Assembly (NCBI GenBank): GCA_031290955.1
Contig: JAISLJ010000083.1
Span: forward strand, 1 to 7,363
Length of the DNA: 7,363 nucleotides
Direction of reading: 5' to 3'
Source of the DNA: Zoogloeaceae bacterium
GTDB taxonomy: Bacteria; Pseudomonadota; Gammaproteobacteria; Burkholderiales; Rhodocyclaceae
Positions 1-5,741 of the stretch are shown in pieces; within the stretch, counting starts at the first letter, position 1; each line of letters starts with the position of its first letter. A program made the translations under genes and the position numbers. Below the pieces are notes generated by a model. The model saw nothing but the letters and a program-made list of their open reading frames with translations, did not search any database and had not been told where the DNA came from.

Positions 1-660
1 CCGCTTCCAAATCACATCATTCCGAAAATTGTCTTTCCCGAATATTTCATCCATCACAATCTTCACGTAATGCCCGACATGCCAATCCAGATGCACATAG
101 ATTGACCCCGTATCCGCCAGCAATTCCCGCATCAAGATCAACCTTGGCGTCATCATCGCCAGATAAGAGACTGTGCCATCCGCCCAAGTGTCGGAGTAGG
201 CGAACTGTTCAATGACCGTGGGTTTTTGTTCCAGTTCCGCGCCGGGCAGCATGACCTTGGTGCGGTAGTCGGCCTTGGAATCGAACGGCGGATCGATGTA
301 GATGAGATCAACCTTGCCGCGCAGCGAGGGCGTGGCGTCATCCCCCGCCAACAGCGCCGCCATCGCCAGCAGGTTGTCGCCATAAATCAGCCGGTTCATC
401 CACGGACGCGCGTCGCCCAGGGCGGGCTGCGTCTCGCCGAACAAGCCGGGCTGCGGCGTGGCAAGACCGCCGTCTTGCTGCGCCTGCCGCGCGTTGTTGG
501 CCACCCAATCGACCTCGGCGCTGTCGCGGGCAGGCAACACCCATTCGCGGGTTTGCAGGCTGACGCGGTGCTGGCTTTCCAGACTCTCAAGGATTTTTTC
601 AGCCAGCTTGCGCCCATCGGCGACGATCTTGGGCAGTTGTTCGAGCAGGGACTTGGGCAT
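1..660 (-). CDS. Site-specific DNA adenine methyltransferase, beta-class/type III Mod-like, N-terminal 220 residues (runs off left edge)
   Basis: The reading frame is open from an ATG at 660 down to base 1, giving 220 codons with no stop; the C-terminus lies outside the window. The family transfers a methyl group from S-adenosylmethionine to a base in a specific DNA site. Residues 90-100 (RLIYGDNLLAM) match the conserved segment before the catalytic motif, and residues 119-126 (LIYIDPPF) hold motif IV with D123-P-P-F126. The stretch at 185-191 (GSIYVHL) and the segment ending NDVIWKR (214-220) are also typical. Motif IV lying early in the chain, ahead of the cofactor-binding FxGxG motif (not yet reached), is the beta-class order used by type III Mod subunits and related solitary enzymes. 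The ATG at 660 is the first start after an in-frame stop upstream; no good Shine-Dalgarno is visible. It is transcribed divergently from a helix-turn-helix gene. A restriction subunit, if present, would lie to the left. Methylation specificity cannot be read here. Confidence 0.9.
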   Translation of the reverse strand, partial: MPKSLLEQLPKIVADGRKLAEKILESLESQHRVSLQTREWVLPARDSAEVDWVANNARQAQQDGGLATPQPGLFGETQPALGDARPWMNRLIYGDNLLAMAALLAGDDATPSLRGKVDLIYIDPPFDSKADYRTKVMLPGAELEQKPTVIEQFAYSDTWADGTVSYLAMMTPRLILMRELLADTGSIYVHLDWHVGHYVKIVMDEIFGKDNFRNDVIWKR

Positions 661-744
661 GACAAAAGTATAATAAAGTGATAATTCAGCGAATTATAAC
701 GAAAAATTAAAGTCTTGCTTCAATCAAAATTTAAGTTTCGATTG
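661..744. promoter_or_regulatory. Divergent control region between methyltransferase and XRE regulator
   Basis: This 84-bp AT-rich gap separates two divergent genes. On the minus strand a perfect TATAAT lies at 693-698, about 33 bp before the methyltransferase ATG; its -35 is poor (TTGAAG, 19 bp away). On the plus strand a TATAAT lies at 669-674, with TATAAC at 695-700 as an alternative for the regulator; neither has a convincing -35. A perfect palindrome, ATAATTC-AGC-GAATTAT, occupies 681-697 and overlaps the minus-strand -10. A second, imperfect 24-bp palindrome at 721-744 (10 of 12 paired positions) abuts the regulator start. Bases 703-720 and 726-743 match at 14 of 18 positions as direct repeats 23 bp apart, close to two helix turns. 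These are plausible operators for the XRE protein acting on itself and on the methyltransferase. The palindromes are seen; the binding is inferred. Confidence 0.55.
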
Positions 745-1152
745 ATGAACGCCAAGCAAGAATTCGCCGAACGCCTGAAAGACGCCATGCGCAAGGCTGG
801 TTACGAGCCGCGCCCCAGTGTGCTGGAAAAGGGATTCAACAGTTGCTACTACGGTCGTTCCGTGACCCTTCAGGCGGCCTATCGCTGGTTGAAGGGCTTG
901 TCCATCCCCGAACAGGACAAACTGCAAACCCTGGCCGAATGGCTGAAGATGGATCCGCATGTCCTGCGCTTCGGCACTCAGATTTCCCGGAACATCGCGC
1001 AGAGAAAAAAACGTTGGGAGGAAGCCATCGCCGGCCCGGAGCGCGAGGTGCTGGAAGTCTTCCTCGCCCTGCCCGCCGAGCAGAAAAAAATCGCCCGCGC
1101 CGTCATCCTGGCGCTGGCAAAGGCGGGCAAAGAACCCCCAGCGCATTCCTGA
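745..1152 (+). CDS. XRE/lambda-repressor-like helix-turn-helix transcriptional regulator
   Basis: This 135-residue protein has an N-terminal lambda-repressor-like DNA-binding domain (about residues 3-75). The segment SVTLQAAYRWLKGLSIP reads as the recognition region of an XRE helix-turn-helix, followed by TLAEWLKMDPHVLRFG, the usual end of such domains. The C-terminal part (about 95-128) is a charged helix rich in alanine, glutamate and lysine, as in small phage-type or accessory repressors; no peptidase or sensor domain is visible. I chose the ATG at 745 because the domain begins right after it. A TTG at 715 in the same frame would add ten unconserved residues across the putative operator. 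No strong ribosome-binding site precedes either start. It lies back to back with a DNA methyltransferase, an arrangement seen for regulators that time restriction-modification genes, so it may act like a controller protein. That role is inferred from position only. Confidence 0.85.
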   Translation: MNAKQEFAERLKDAMRKAGYEPRPSVLEKGFNSCYYGRSVTLQAAYRWLKGLSIPEQDKLQTLAEWLKMDPHVLRFGTQISRNIAQRKKRWEEAIAGPEREVLEVFLALPAEQKKIARAVILALAKAGKEPPAHS

Positions 1153-1165
1153 TTGCGGGTGCAAT
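1152..1165 (+). other. Short hairpin just after the regulator stop codon
   Basis: ATTGC-GGGT-GCAAT forms a perfect 5-bp stem with a 4-nt loop and starts on the last base of the regulator stop codon. No run of T follows, so it is a poor intrinsic terminator. It could still protect the 3' end of the message. It could also be the edge of the repeat-rich stretch that follows, since ATTGC and GCAAT recur at 1188-1192 and 1211-1215. Confidence 0.25.
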
Positions 1166-1183
1166 AAACAGTGGAGAAAACAC

Positions 1184-1218
1184 CGTCATTGCGAGGCGCG
1201 CAGCCCCACGGCAATCCA
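1184..1218. repeat. REP-like palindromic repeat (CGTCATTGCGAGG ... GCAATCCA type)
   Basis: The sequence begins CGTCATTGCGAGG and ends GGCAATCCA, with ATTGC (1188-1192) and GCAAT (1211-1215) forming the base of an imperfect hairpin. From general knowledge, short repeats with these ends are dispersed between genes in many bacterial genomes and are probably spread as REP-type elements. It sits between the end of the XRE gene and the transposase debris. Its copy number in this genome cannot be seen from one window. Confidence 0.55.
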
Positions 1219-1269
1219 CATCCACAATTCGGCGCGACGCGCCCATCCTCGCCTGTTTCGGAGCGCGGC

Positions 1270-1613
1270 GATTCCCTTCGACGGCTTGCCCGTCTGCCTC
1301 AGACGTTCCGCGAAAGCCTTGATGACCGGGTTGCGATGGATGGCCCGCGCCGGAGCATCTCCTGCGCCTTGGTATTCACCAACTGCCGACGCCGGTTGAG
1401 CAACGCTTCCATCGCCCGCGTCTCCTCGTCCTTGAGCGGACGCGCCTCTGGACGGATGCAACGCGCAAACAACGTCAGGATGGCGTCGACTCGATCTGCC
1501 TTCGCCAAACAACCTCTGGCGCGTGTGCAATCCCGCACCTGCTGCTGTTCCAAAAGCAGCGCGTCCCCTGCTGCCCAATTTGGCGCATCAATTGTTTTCA
1601 TGCGCACCATCAT
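1270..1613 (-). pseudogene. IS110-family transposase remnant (N-terminus, centre and C-terminus missing)
   Basis: Read on the minus strand, the frame from 1613 to 1299 contains QVRDCTRARGCLAKADRVDA at about 1541-1482, followed by FARCIRPEARPLKDEET and RRRQLVN. This is the linker and coiled-coil part of IS110-family (DEDD) transposases, whose usual form is RDFARATGRLAKTDRIDA and IRPE.RPL.DEET. The match ends near 1346. In another frame, about 1345-1278, comes AIHRNPVIKAFAERLRQTGK, which matches the far C-terminal NPV(I/L)KAF..RL...GKP segment of the same family. Roughly 150-200 residues between the two, about 100 N-terminal residues and the final tail are missing, so the gene is dead. The frame-1 start ATG at 1613 overlaps the glnE stop as ATGA. 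The first 24 codons show no family similarity, so translation coupling is probably accidental. No intact element ends were recognised. Confidence 0.8.
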
Positions 1614-4507
1614 GGGACGCGCCTGCCGCCCGCAGGGCCATCGCCGTCCGCCAGGACGACATTTCGCCAGAGCGCGAGGACGTTTTGGATTTCGGGTTCC
1701 AGTGGTGGGCGCGGTAGTGTTCGTTTGCTGCCGTTCAGGCGGTTTTGGTGTTGCAGGCGGCGATAGTGGCGGTAGGCGTCGCGGACTGGCGCGGAGAGGG
1801 ATTCCGGGATCAGCCCCAGTTCCGCCGCCAGGCCCAGGAGGGCAATGTTGCCCAAGTTGGCGGTCAGGCGCGGATGTTCCCTCGCGTGAGCGAGAATCAG
1901 GTATTGCACGATGAATTCCACATCAATGATCCCGCCAGGGTCGTTCTTGAGGTCGAAACGGTCGGGGTCGCGGTTGGCGTGGTGCGTCAGCATCTTCTGG
2001 CGCATGGCGAGGATTTCCGCCTTGAGCGTTTCCGGATCGCGGGCGCGGCAGAGGATTTCCCGCCGCGCCTCCTCGAAGCGCGCCCCCAGTTGCGGATCGC
2101 CCGCGACAAAACGGGCGCGGGTGAGCGCCTGATGCTCCCACGTCCAGGCCGCGTCGCGCTCGTAGGCCCGGAAGGCTTCCAGCGTCGGGACAAGCAGGCC
2201 CGATTCGCCATTGGGCCGCAGGCGCAGATCGGTCTCGAACAGGATGCCCGCCGAAGTGTGGCTGGAGAGCCAGGTGTTGATGCGCTGTCCCAGGCGGGTA
2301 TAGTGCCGCTGCGCATCCGGGTGCTCGTCATGCTCGTCGCAAAGATAGACGAGATCCAGGTCGGAGGCATAGCCCAGTTCCTTGCCGCCCAGCTTGCCGT
2401 AGCCAATGATGGCAAAGGCTGGCGTGGCGCGGTGGCGGGCGGCAATCTGTTCCCAGCACCGGGAAAGCGTAGTGGCAAGGATGATGTCCGCCAGTTCGGA
2501 GAGTTGGTCGGAGAGTTGCTCCAGCGAGTGACGGCCCGCCAGATCCTGCGTGAGCAAGCGGAAAACCTGCGCGTGATGCAGTTCGCGCAACACATCCAGT
2601 TCGCGCTCGGTATCTCCGTGGACGACGGCAAGCTGCGCCTCCAGTTCCTGCCGGAAGGTCTGCCCATCCGTGGCGGCATCCAGAAGGCGGCTATCCAGCA
2701 ATTCGTCCAGCAGGATGGGATGACGGGTCAGGTATTCCGCCGCCCAGGAGGACGCAACCAGAATATCCACCACCTTGCGCAGCGCCTGCGGATATTGTTG
2801 CAACAAGGCAAGGTAAGCGCCGCGCCCGGCAATGGCCTCGAAGAAATCCAGCCCGCGGGCCAGCGCGAGATCGGGTTCGGCAGTTGCCGCCGCAAGCTGG
2901 ATGAGGCGCGGGCCAATGGCGTCCAGACGCTCGCGGTTCCGGGCAGGCAGTTGCCGGTAGCGGACAGAATGGCGCAGGGCATGCAGGCATTCCCGGCTGC
3001 GCGCCGCTTCCCGGAAGCCCAACCCGGCAAGGCGCTGCTCGGCTTCCCCGGTTTCCAGCGCCTCCTGCCAGAGATCGTCACAGGTGTGCTCGCCTTCTTC
3101 CGGGGCGCTGAAAATGGCCTCGAAATGCGCGCTCACCACGGCGCGATGCGCATTCACGCGGGCAAGGAGACGCTCCCAATCCGGAAAGGACATGCTGACG
3201 GCAATTTGCGCGCGCTCGGCGGCATCCGCCGGGAGCATGTGGGTTTGCTTGTCTTCCCGGTACTGGAGGCGGTGCTCCAGCTTGCGCAGGAAGAGATAGG
3301 CATCGCGCAGTTCCCGGCAGGCGCTCTCCGGGAGAATGCCGCGTTCCTGGAGGCGCTCCAGCACGGTGAGCGTTGGGCGGACGCGCAGGGCCGGGTCGCG
3401 CCCGCCACGAATCAACTGGAAAACCTGGGCGATGAATTCGATTTCCCGAATGCCGCCCGGCCCCAGCTTGATGTGCTCGGCCATATCCTTCCGGGCAACT
3501 TCCCGACGAATCTGGGCATGCAGGTCGCGCATGGCGTTGATCGCCCCGAAATCCAGATACTTGCGGAACACGAACGGCTCGACAATCTTCTCCAGCGCAA
3601 TATGCCAAGCCTCAGTTTGCGCCGCCGTTACAGAGGGCAAATTGCTGTCCGCAGGACAATTGCCGTCCGCAGGATTGCCGTCCGCAGGATTGCCGTCCGC
3701 AGGATTGCCGTCCGCAGGATTGCCGTCCGCAGGATTGCCGTCCGCAGGATTGCCGTCCGCAGGACCCGCAGGACACATGATGCGGGCTTTGATCCATGCG
3801 TAGCGTTCCCATTCTCGTCCCTGGGTGATGAAATAGTTTTCCAGAGCCTCGAAGGAGGAGACGAGTGGCCCGGAATCGCCGTTGGGGCGCAGCCGCATAT
3901 CGACGCGGAAGACCATGCCGTCGCCGGTGCGCTCATCGAGGGAAGCGATGAGGCGTTTTCCCAGGCGGGTGAAGAACTCGAAATTGTCGATGCGCCGGGG
4001 GCCGTCCGTCTCGCCGTCTTCGGGATAGACGAAGATGTAATCGACATCGGAGGAAACGTTGAGTTCCCGTCCGCCCAGCTTGCCCATGCCGATCACCAAC
4101 AGCGGTTGCGCACGTCCGGCCCGGTCGCGCGGCATGCCGTGGAGTTCGGCGAGCCGCCGCGTGTGGAAAGCGAGCGCCACACAGGTAGCGACATCGGCAA
4201 GGAGGGTCATGCTCTCGACCACTTCTGCATGGGACGCGATTCCGGAAAGATCGCGCAAGGCCAGATGCGCGATGGCCTGCTGCCGCAAGCGCCGCAACTG
4301 ACGATTGAACGCGGCTTCCTCCGTAATCTGGGCCGCACCTGCTTCCTGCGCCAGAATGTCATGGAGCACGGCTGCGGACAAAGGTTGTTCCCACGCGGAA
4401 CGCAGGCGCTCCACCAATTCGGGCCGGGCATAGAACAATTGGCGCAGGTAATGGCTATGCTGGAGCGCCAAGGCCCAGCGAGGATCGGGAAGCTCAGGTT
4501 CTTTCAT
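1610..4507 (-). CDS. glnE: Bifunctional glutamine synthetase adenylyltransferase/adenylyl-removing enzyme GlnE, with repeat insertion
   Basis: GlnE is the cytoplasmic enzyme that adds AMP to glutamine synthetase when nitrogen is plentiful (C-terminal domain) and removes it when nitrogen is scarce (N-terminal domain), under PII control. The 965-residue frame shows both nucleotidyltransferase domains. The N-terminal one has GMGKLGGRELNVSSDVD (140-156, metal ligands D154 and D156) and RVDMRLRPNGDSG (201-213). The C-terminal one has GYGKLGGKELGYASDLD (702-718, D716 and D718) and DLRLRPNGESG (760-770). GPGGIREIEFI (349-359) and DPGGIIDVEFI (857-867) follow each. E. coli GlnE is 946 residues. Here residues 249-289 are an extra low-complexity insert, (PADGN)7-C-PADSN, just after WIKARIMC, where relatives have a short link to the EPFVFRKYLDF helix. 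The last codons (ADGDGPAGG) overlap a dispersed repeat. All catalytic motifs are intact, so the enzyme is probably active. The start is the first ATG of the frame; no strong ribosome-binding site is visible. Confidence 0.97.
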   Translation of the reverse strand: MKEPELPDPRWALALQHSHYLRQLFYARPELVERLRSAWEQPLSAAVLHDILAQEAGAAQITEEAAFNRQLRRLRQQAIAHLALRDLSGIASHAEVVESMTLLADVATCVALAFHTRRLAELHGMPRDRAGRAQPLLVIGMGKLGGRELNVSSDVDYIFVYPEDGETDGPRRIDNFEFFTRLGKRLIASLDERTGDGMVFRVDMRLRPNGDSGPLVSSFEALENYFITQGREWERYAWIKARIMCPAGPADGNPADGNPADGNPADGNPADGNPADGNPADGNCPADSNLPSVTAAQTEAWHIALEKIVEPFVFRKYLDFGAINAMRDLHAQIRREVARKDMAEHIKLGPGGIREIEFIAQVFQLIRGGRDPALRVRPTLTVLERLQERGILPESACRELRDAYLFLRKLEHRLQYREDKQTHMLPADAAERAQIAVSMSFPDWERLLARVNAHRAVVSAHFEAIFSAPEEGEHTCDDLWQEALETGEAEQRLAGLGFREAARSRECLHALRHSVRYRQLPARNRERLDAIGPRLIQLAAATAEPDLALARGLDFFEAIAGRGAYLALLQQYPQALRKVVDILVASSWAAEYLTRHPILLDELLDSRLLDAATDGQTFRQELEAQLAVVHGDTERELDVLRELHHAQVFRLLTQDLAGRHSLEQLSDQLSELADIILATTLSRCWEQIAARHRATPAFAIIGYGKLGGKELGYASDLDLVYLCDEHDEHPDAQRHYTRLGQRINTWLSSHTSAGILFETDLRLRPNGESGLLVPTLEAFRAYERDAAWTWEHQALTRARFVAGDPQLGARFEEARREILCRARDPETLKAEILAMRQKMLTHHANRDPDRFDLKNDPGGIIDVEFIVQYLILAHAREHPRLTANLGNIALLGLAAELGLIPESLSAPVRDAYRHYRRLQHQNRLNGSKRTLPRPPLEPEIQNVLALWRNVVLADGDGPAGGRRVP
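1628..1657 (+). repeat. 30-bp dispersed repeat, copy at the 3' end of glnE
   Basis: The 30-bp stretch contains GCCCGCAGGGCC (1628-1639) followed by ATCGCCGTCCGCCAGGAC (1640-1657). It matches the reverse complement of 4598-4627 at 27 of 30 positions, so the two copies are inverted with glnE between them. It lies within the last glnE codons, encoding the terminal ADGDGPAGG stretch. It is GC-rich with a short internal GCCC/GGGC palindrome, like REP elements. Confidence 0.7.
3641..3772. repeat. 15-bp minisatellite inside glnE, seven perfect units plus degenerate flanks
   Basis: The unit ATTGCCGTCCGCAGG occurs seven times head to tail without a mismatch at 3659-3763. A further copy with one change (ATTGCTGTCCGCAGG) lies at 3641-3655, separated by ACA, and a partial ACCCGCAGG follows at 3764-3772. 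In the glnE sense the unit reads CCTGCGGACGGCAAT, Pro-Ala-Asp-Gly-Asn. Because 15 is a multiple of three, gain or loss of units keeps glnE in frame. Perfect identity among units points to recent expansion or ongoing homogenisation. There are no spacers, so this is not a CRISPR array. Confidence 0.98.
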
Positions 4508-4551
4508 GGGGGATCGTTGACCGGTGTGAAGAGGATGTTGCCACTCCCCGT

Positions 4552-4580
4552 AGAATACCCGCCGCGCAGAAGAAAGACCA
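4552..4580 (-). promoter_or_regulatory. Candidate glnE promoter
   Basis: On the minus strand a -10-like TATTCT (4552-4557) lies 17 bp after a weak -35-like TGGTCT (4575-4580), about 45 bp before the glnE ATG. The -10 matches consensus at four of six positions and the -35 at three. No NtrC or sigma-54 GG-N10-GC site was recognised in the 144-bp gap between glnE and the helicase debris. It is the best candidate there but not a strong one. Confidence 0.3.
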
Positions 4581-4597
4581 GATTGTGTCTTGGCAAA

Positions 4598-4627
4598 GTC
4601 CCGGCGGACGGCGATTGCCCTTCGGGC
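4598..4627 (-). repeat. 30-bp dispersed repeat, inverted copy upstream of glnE
   Basis: On the minus strand this reads GCCCGAAGGGCA followed by ATCGCCGTCCGCCGGGAC, which is 27 of 30 identical to 1628-1657. The GCCC-TTC-GGGC part (4617-4627) is a small perfect hairpin. It lies about 90 bp upstream of the glnE start, just beyond the candidate promoter. The core GCCGTCCGC is also the core of the 15-bp array inside glnE. Confidence 0.7.
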
Positions 4628-4651
4628 GGTGGTGATATCGCGTATCGCGGT

Positions 4652-5213
4652 TCAAGCCTCTCGTTCAGGCGCTCCAGCAACGATTGCCAAATTCCCTTGT
4701 CTCGCCAACGGCAGAAGCGCCAGCCTGTCTACCGAATCCTGTGGCGAACCGGTGTAAACCAGCACGGGCTTGACGCCAGGCTCCATGCCGGATAGATCTG
4801 GCGCCAGAAAATCGTCCGGGTCGCCCTGGGCGTATTGCGCAAGAATGCGATTCGCCGATTCGAGAATCGCCTGTGTTGTCCGATACGAGCGACGCAGTTT
4901 TTTGGTGCGACCTACCACGTCAAGCCCAGCAGTTGGGCGCGCGAAAGGGCGATCAAGGTCTTGCCGCTGCCGGCACGCTCTGGAATGAAGGTCGCCATGT
5001 CTACAACGTCATCCTTTGACATTGGCCGATCATGTCCCGATACAAGGCAATCCACTGCCGGAGCGTCTCGTTGTCATGCACCGATATATCCGTGATGGCG
5101 CGGATGTCCGGGCCGATGACAATCAGCTTGGTCATTGCGCGCGTGATCTCCCTCAAAACTAACAGCAAGCGCACTCCCGCAGATGGGCAAACTCCTGATC
5201 CCTGATTTATCAT
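4652..5213 (-). pseudogene. UvrD-like superfamily I helicase, fragmented and rearranged
   Basis: Three minus-strand pieces in different frames look like one helicase type. Piece 1 (5213-5001) contains REITRAMTKLIVIGP, resembling motif VI (ALTRA...L.V.G) near the C-terminus of UvrD-like proteins. Piece 2 (5022-4912, 36 residues, start MSKDDVVDMATF) contains ERAGSGKTLIALSRAQ, a Walker A motif (motif I). Piece 3 contains GLDVVGRTKKLRRSYRTTQ at about 4927-4871, the motif IV region. It continues through DPDDFLAPDLSGMEP and QDSVDRLA and ends at a stop at 4652. Between pieces 2 and 3 the frame shifts and the whole middle of the protein (motifs Ia to III) is missing. Piece 1, which should be last, comes first, so the order is VI-I-IV rather than I-IV-VI. 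Intact relatives are several hundred residues long. The pieces are clearly nonfunctional as a helicase. Piece 1 is the least certain assignment; the exact parent family is unknown. Confidence 0.65.
5184..5213 (+). promoter_or_regulatory. Candidate promoter for the cytochrome c' gene
   Basis: TGGGCA (5184-5189, four of six -35 matches) and TATCAT (5208-5213, five of six -10 matches) are 18 bp apart and end 26 bp before the chosen ATG. This is plausible spacing, but from consensus likeness only. Confidence 0.35.
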
Positions 5214-5239
5214 TACCTCCTTTTTGCGCGAGGGATCGC

Positions 5240-5683
5240 ATGCCGTTTCGATTGCTTGTTTGTTGTCTTTCCCTTCTGTTCCTTGCCGCCTGCGGGCCGG
5301 TGGAGGATACCCGACCCGGGCGACCGGTGGCGCAGCGGCAGCAGGCGTTCCGGGAAATCCTGCATGCCTTCGAGCCGATGGGGCTTCAGTTGCGGGAAAA
5401 CCGGTACCAGCCGGATGCCTTCCTGCAATACGCCCAAAGTCTCGATGCCCTGAAGGAGGTGCCCTGGCCCCACTTCGGGCCGGAGAGCAACTATCCGCCC
5501 AGTCGTTCCGCCAATAGCATATGGGAATCTCCCGCAGGCTTTGCCCAGGAGCGCGCGCGCTTCGTCGAGGCGGCTTCCCGGCTTGCTGCGGCGGCAGCCT
5601 CGCGCAGGGAAGCCGATGTCCGCGCCGCCCATGACGCGCTCCAGGAAAGCTGCCGCGCCTGCCACAAGCGTTTCCGGCGATAA
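5240..5683 (+). CDS. Cytochrome c'-type haem protein with lipoprotein signal
   Basis: The protein has 147 residues. Residues 1-17 are a hydrophobic signal with the lipobox LAAC (15-18), so C18 should be lipid-modified after export. The rest is largely helical. It ends with CRACHKRFRR, where C138-x-x-C141-H142 is a covalent haem-binding motif only five residues from the C-terminus. A single CxxCH at the extreme C-terminal end of a roughly 130-residue four-helix protein is the hallmark of cytochrome c' (Cytochrom_C_2), and the early segment FREILHAFEPMGLQLR resembles the family's first helix. These proteins bind gases such as NO or act in periplasmic electron transfer; the role here is unknown. 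The ATG at 5240 is preferred over an upstream in-frame ATG at 5183 because AGGG (5231-5234) precedes it and the signal peptide starts there. It is followed by purB after 58 bp on the same strand. Confidence 0.88.
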   Translation: MPFRLLVCCLSLLFLAACGPVEDTRPGRPVAQRQQAFREILHAFEPMGLQLRENRYQPDAFLQYAQSLDALKEVPWPHFGPESNYPPSRSANSIWESPAGFAQERARFVEAASRLAAAAASRREADVRAAHDALQESCRACHKRFRR

Positions 5684-5693
5684 CGCTGGAGAA

Positions 5694-5702
5694 TGCTAGA
5701 AT
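5694..5702 (+). promoter_or_regulatory. Candidate extended -10 promoter for purB
   Basis: TGCTAGAAT has the TGn extension and five of six -10 bases, about 40 bp upstream of the purB ATG and just after the cytochrome stop codon. No good -35 lies at the right distance, which extended -10 promoters can tolerate. It would let purB be transcribed independently of the cytochrome gene. No PurR-type palindrome was recognised in the gap. Confidence 0.35.
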
Positions 5703-5741
5703 CCAGCCCTCGCAATCAACTGTTCTTGCAAGGATTTTCCC

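Noticed and set aside
226..681. Plus-strand 151-codon frame at the left end
   Set aside because: Antisense to the methyltransferase, whose GDNLL and DPPF motifs fix the coding strand.
843..1322. Plus-strand frames overlapping the XRE gene
   Set aside because: Out-of-frame translations of a gene with a clear helix-turn-helix domain.
1299..1613. Functional small gene translationally coupled to glnE through the ATGA overlap
   Set aside because: The only recognisable content is a truncated IS110 transposase; the first 24 codons match nothing and the overlap is probably chance.
1171..1914. A 247-codon plus-strand frame across the transposase remnant and glnE end
   Set aside because: Arginine/serine/proline-rich composition without motifs, running antisense to both recognised coding stretches.
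3641..3772. CRISPR array
   Set aside because: The 15-bp units are directly abutting with no unique spacers and lie in frame in glnE.
1745..4795. A 1016-codon open frame on the plus strand across glnE
   Set aside because: It is antisense to glnE, whose full-length homology and paired catalytic motifs are unmistakable. Long open antisense frames are common in GC-rich genes, and this one shows no domain and contains the translated minisatellite.
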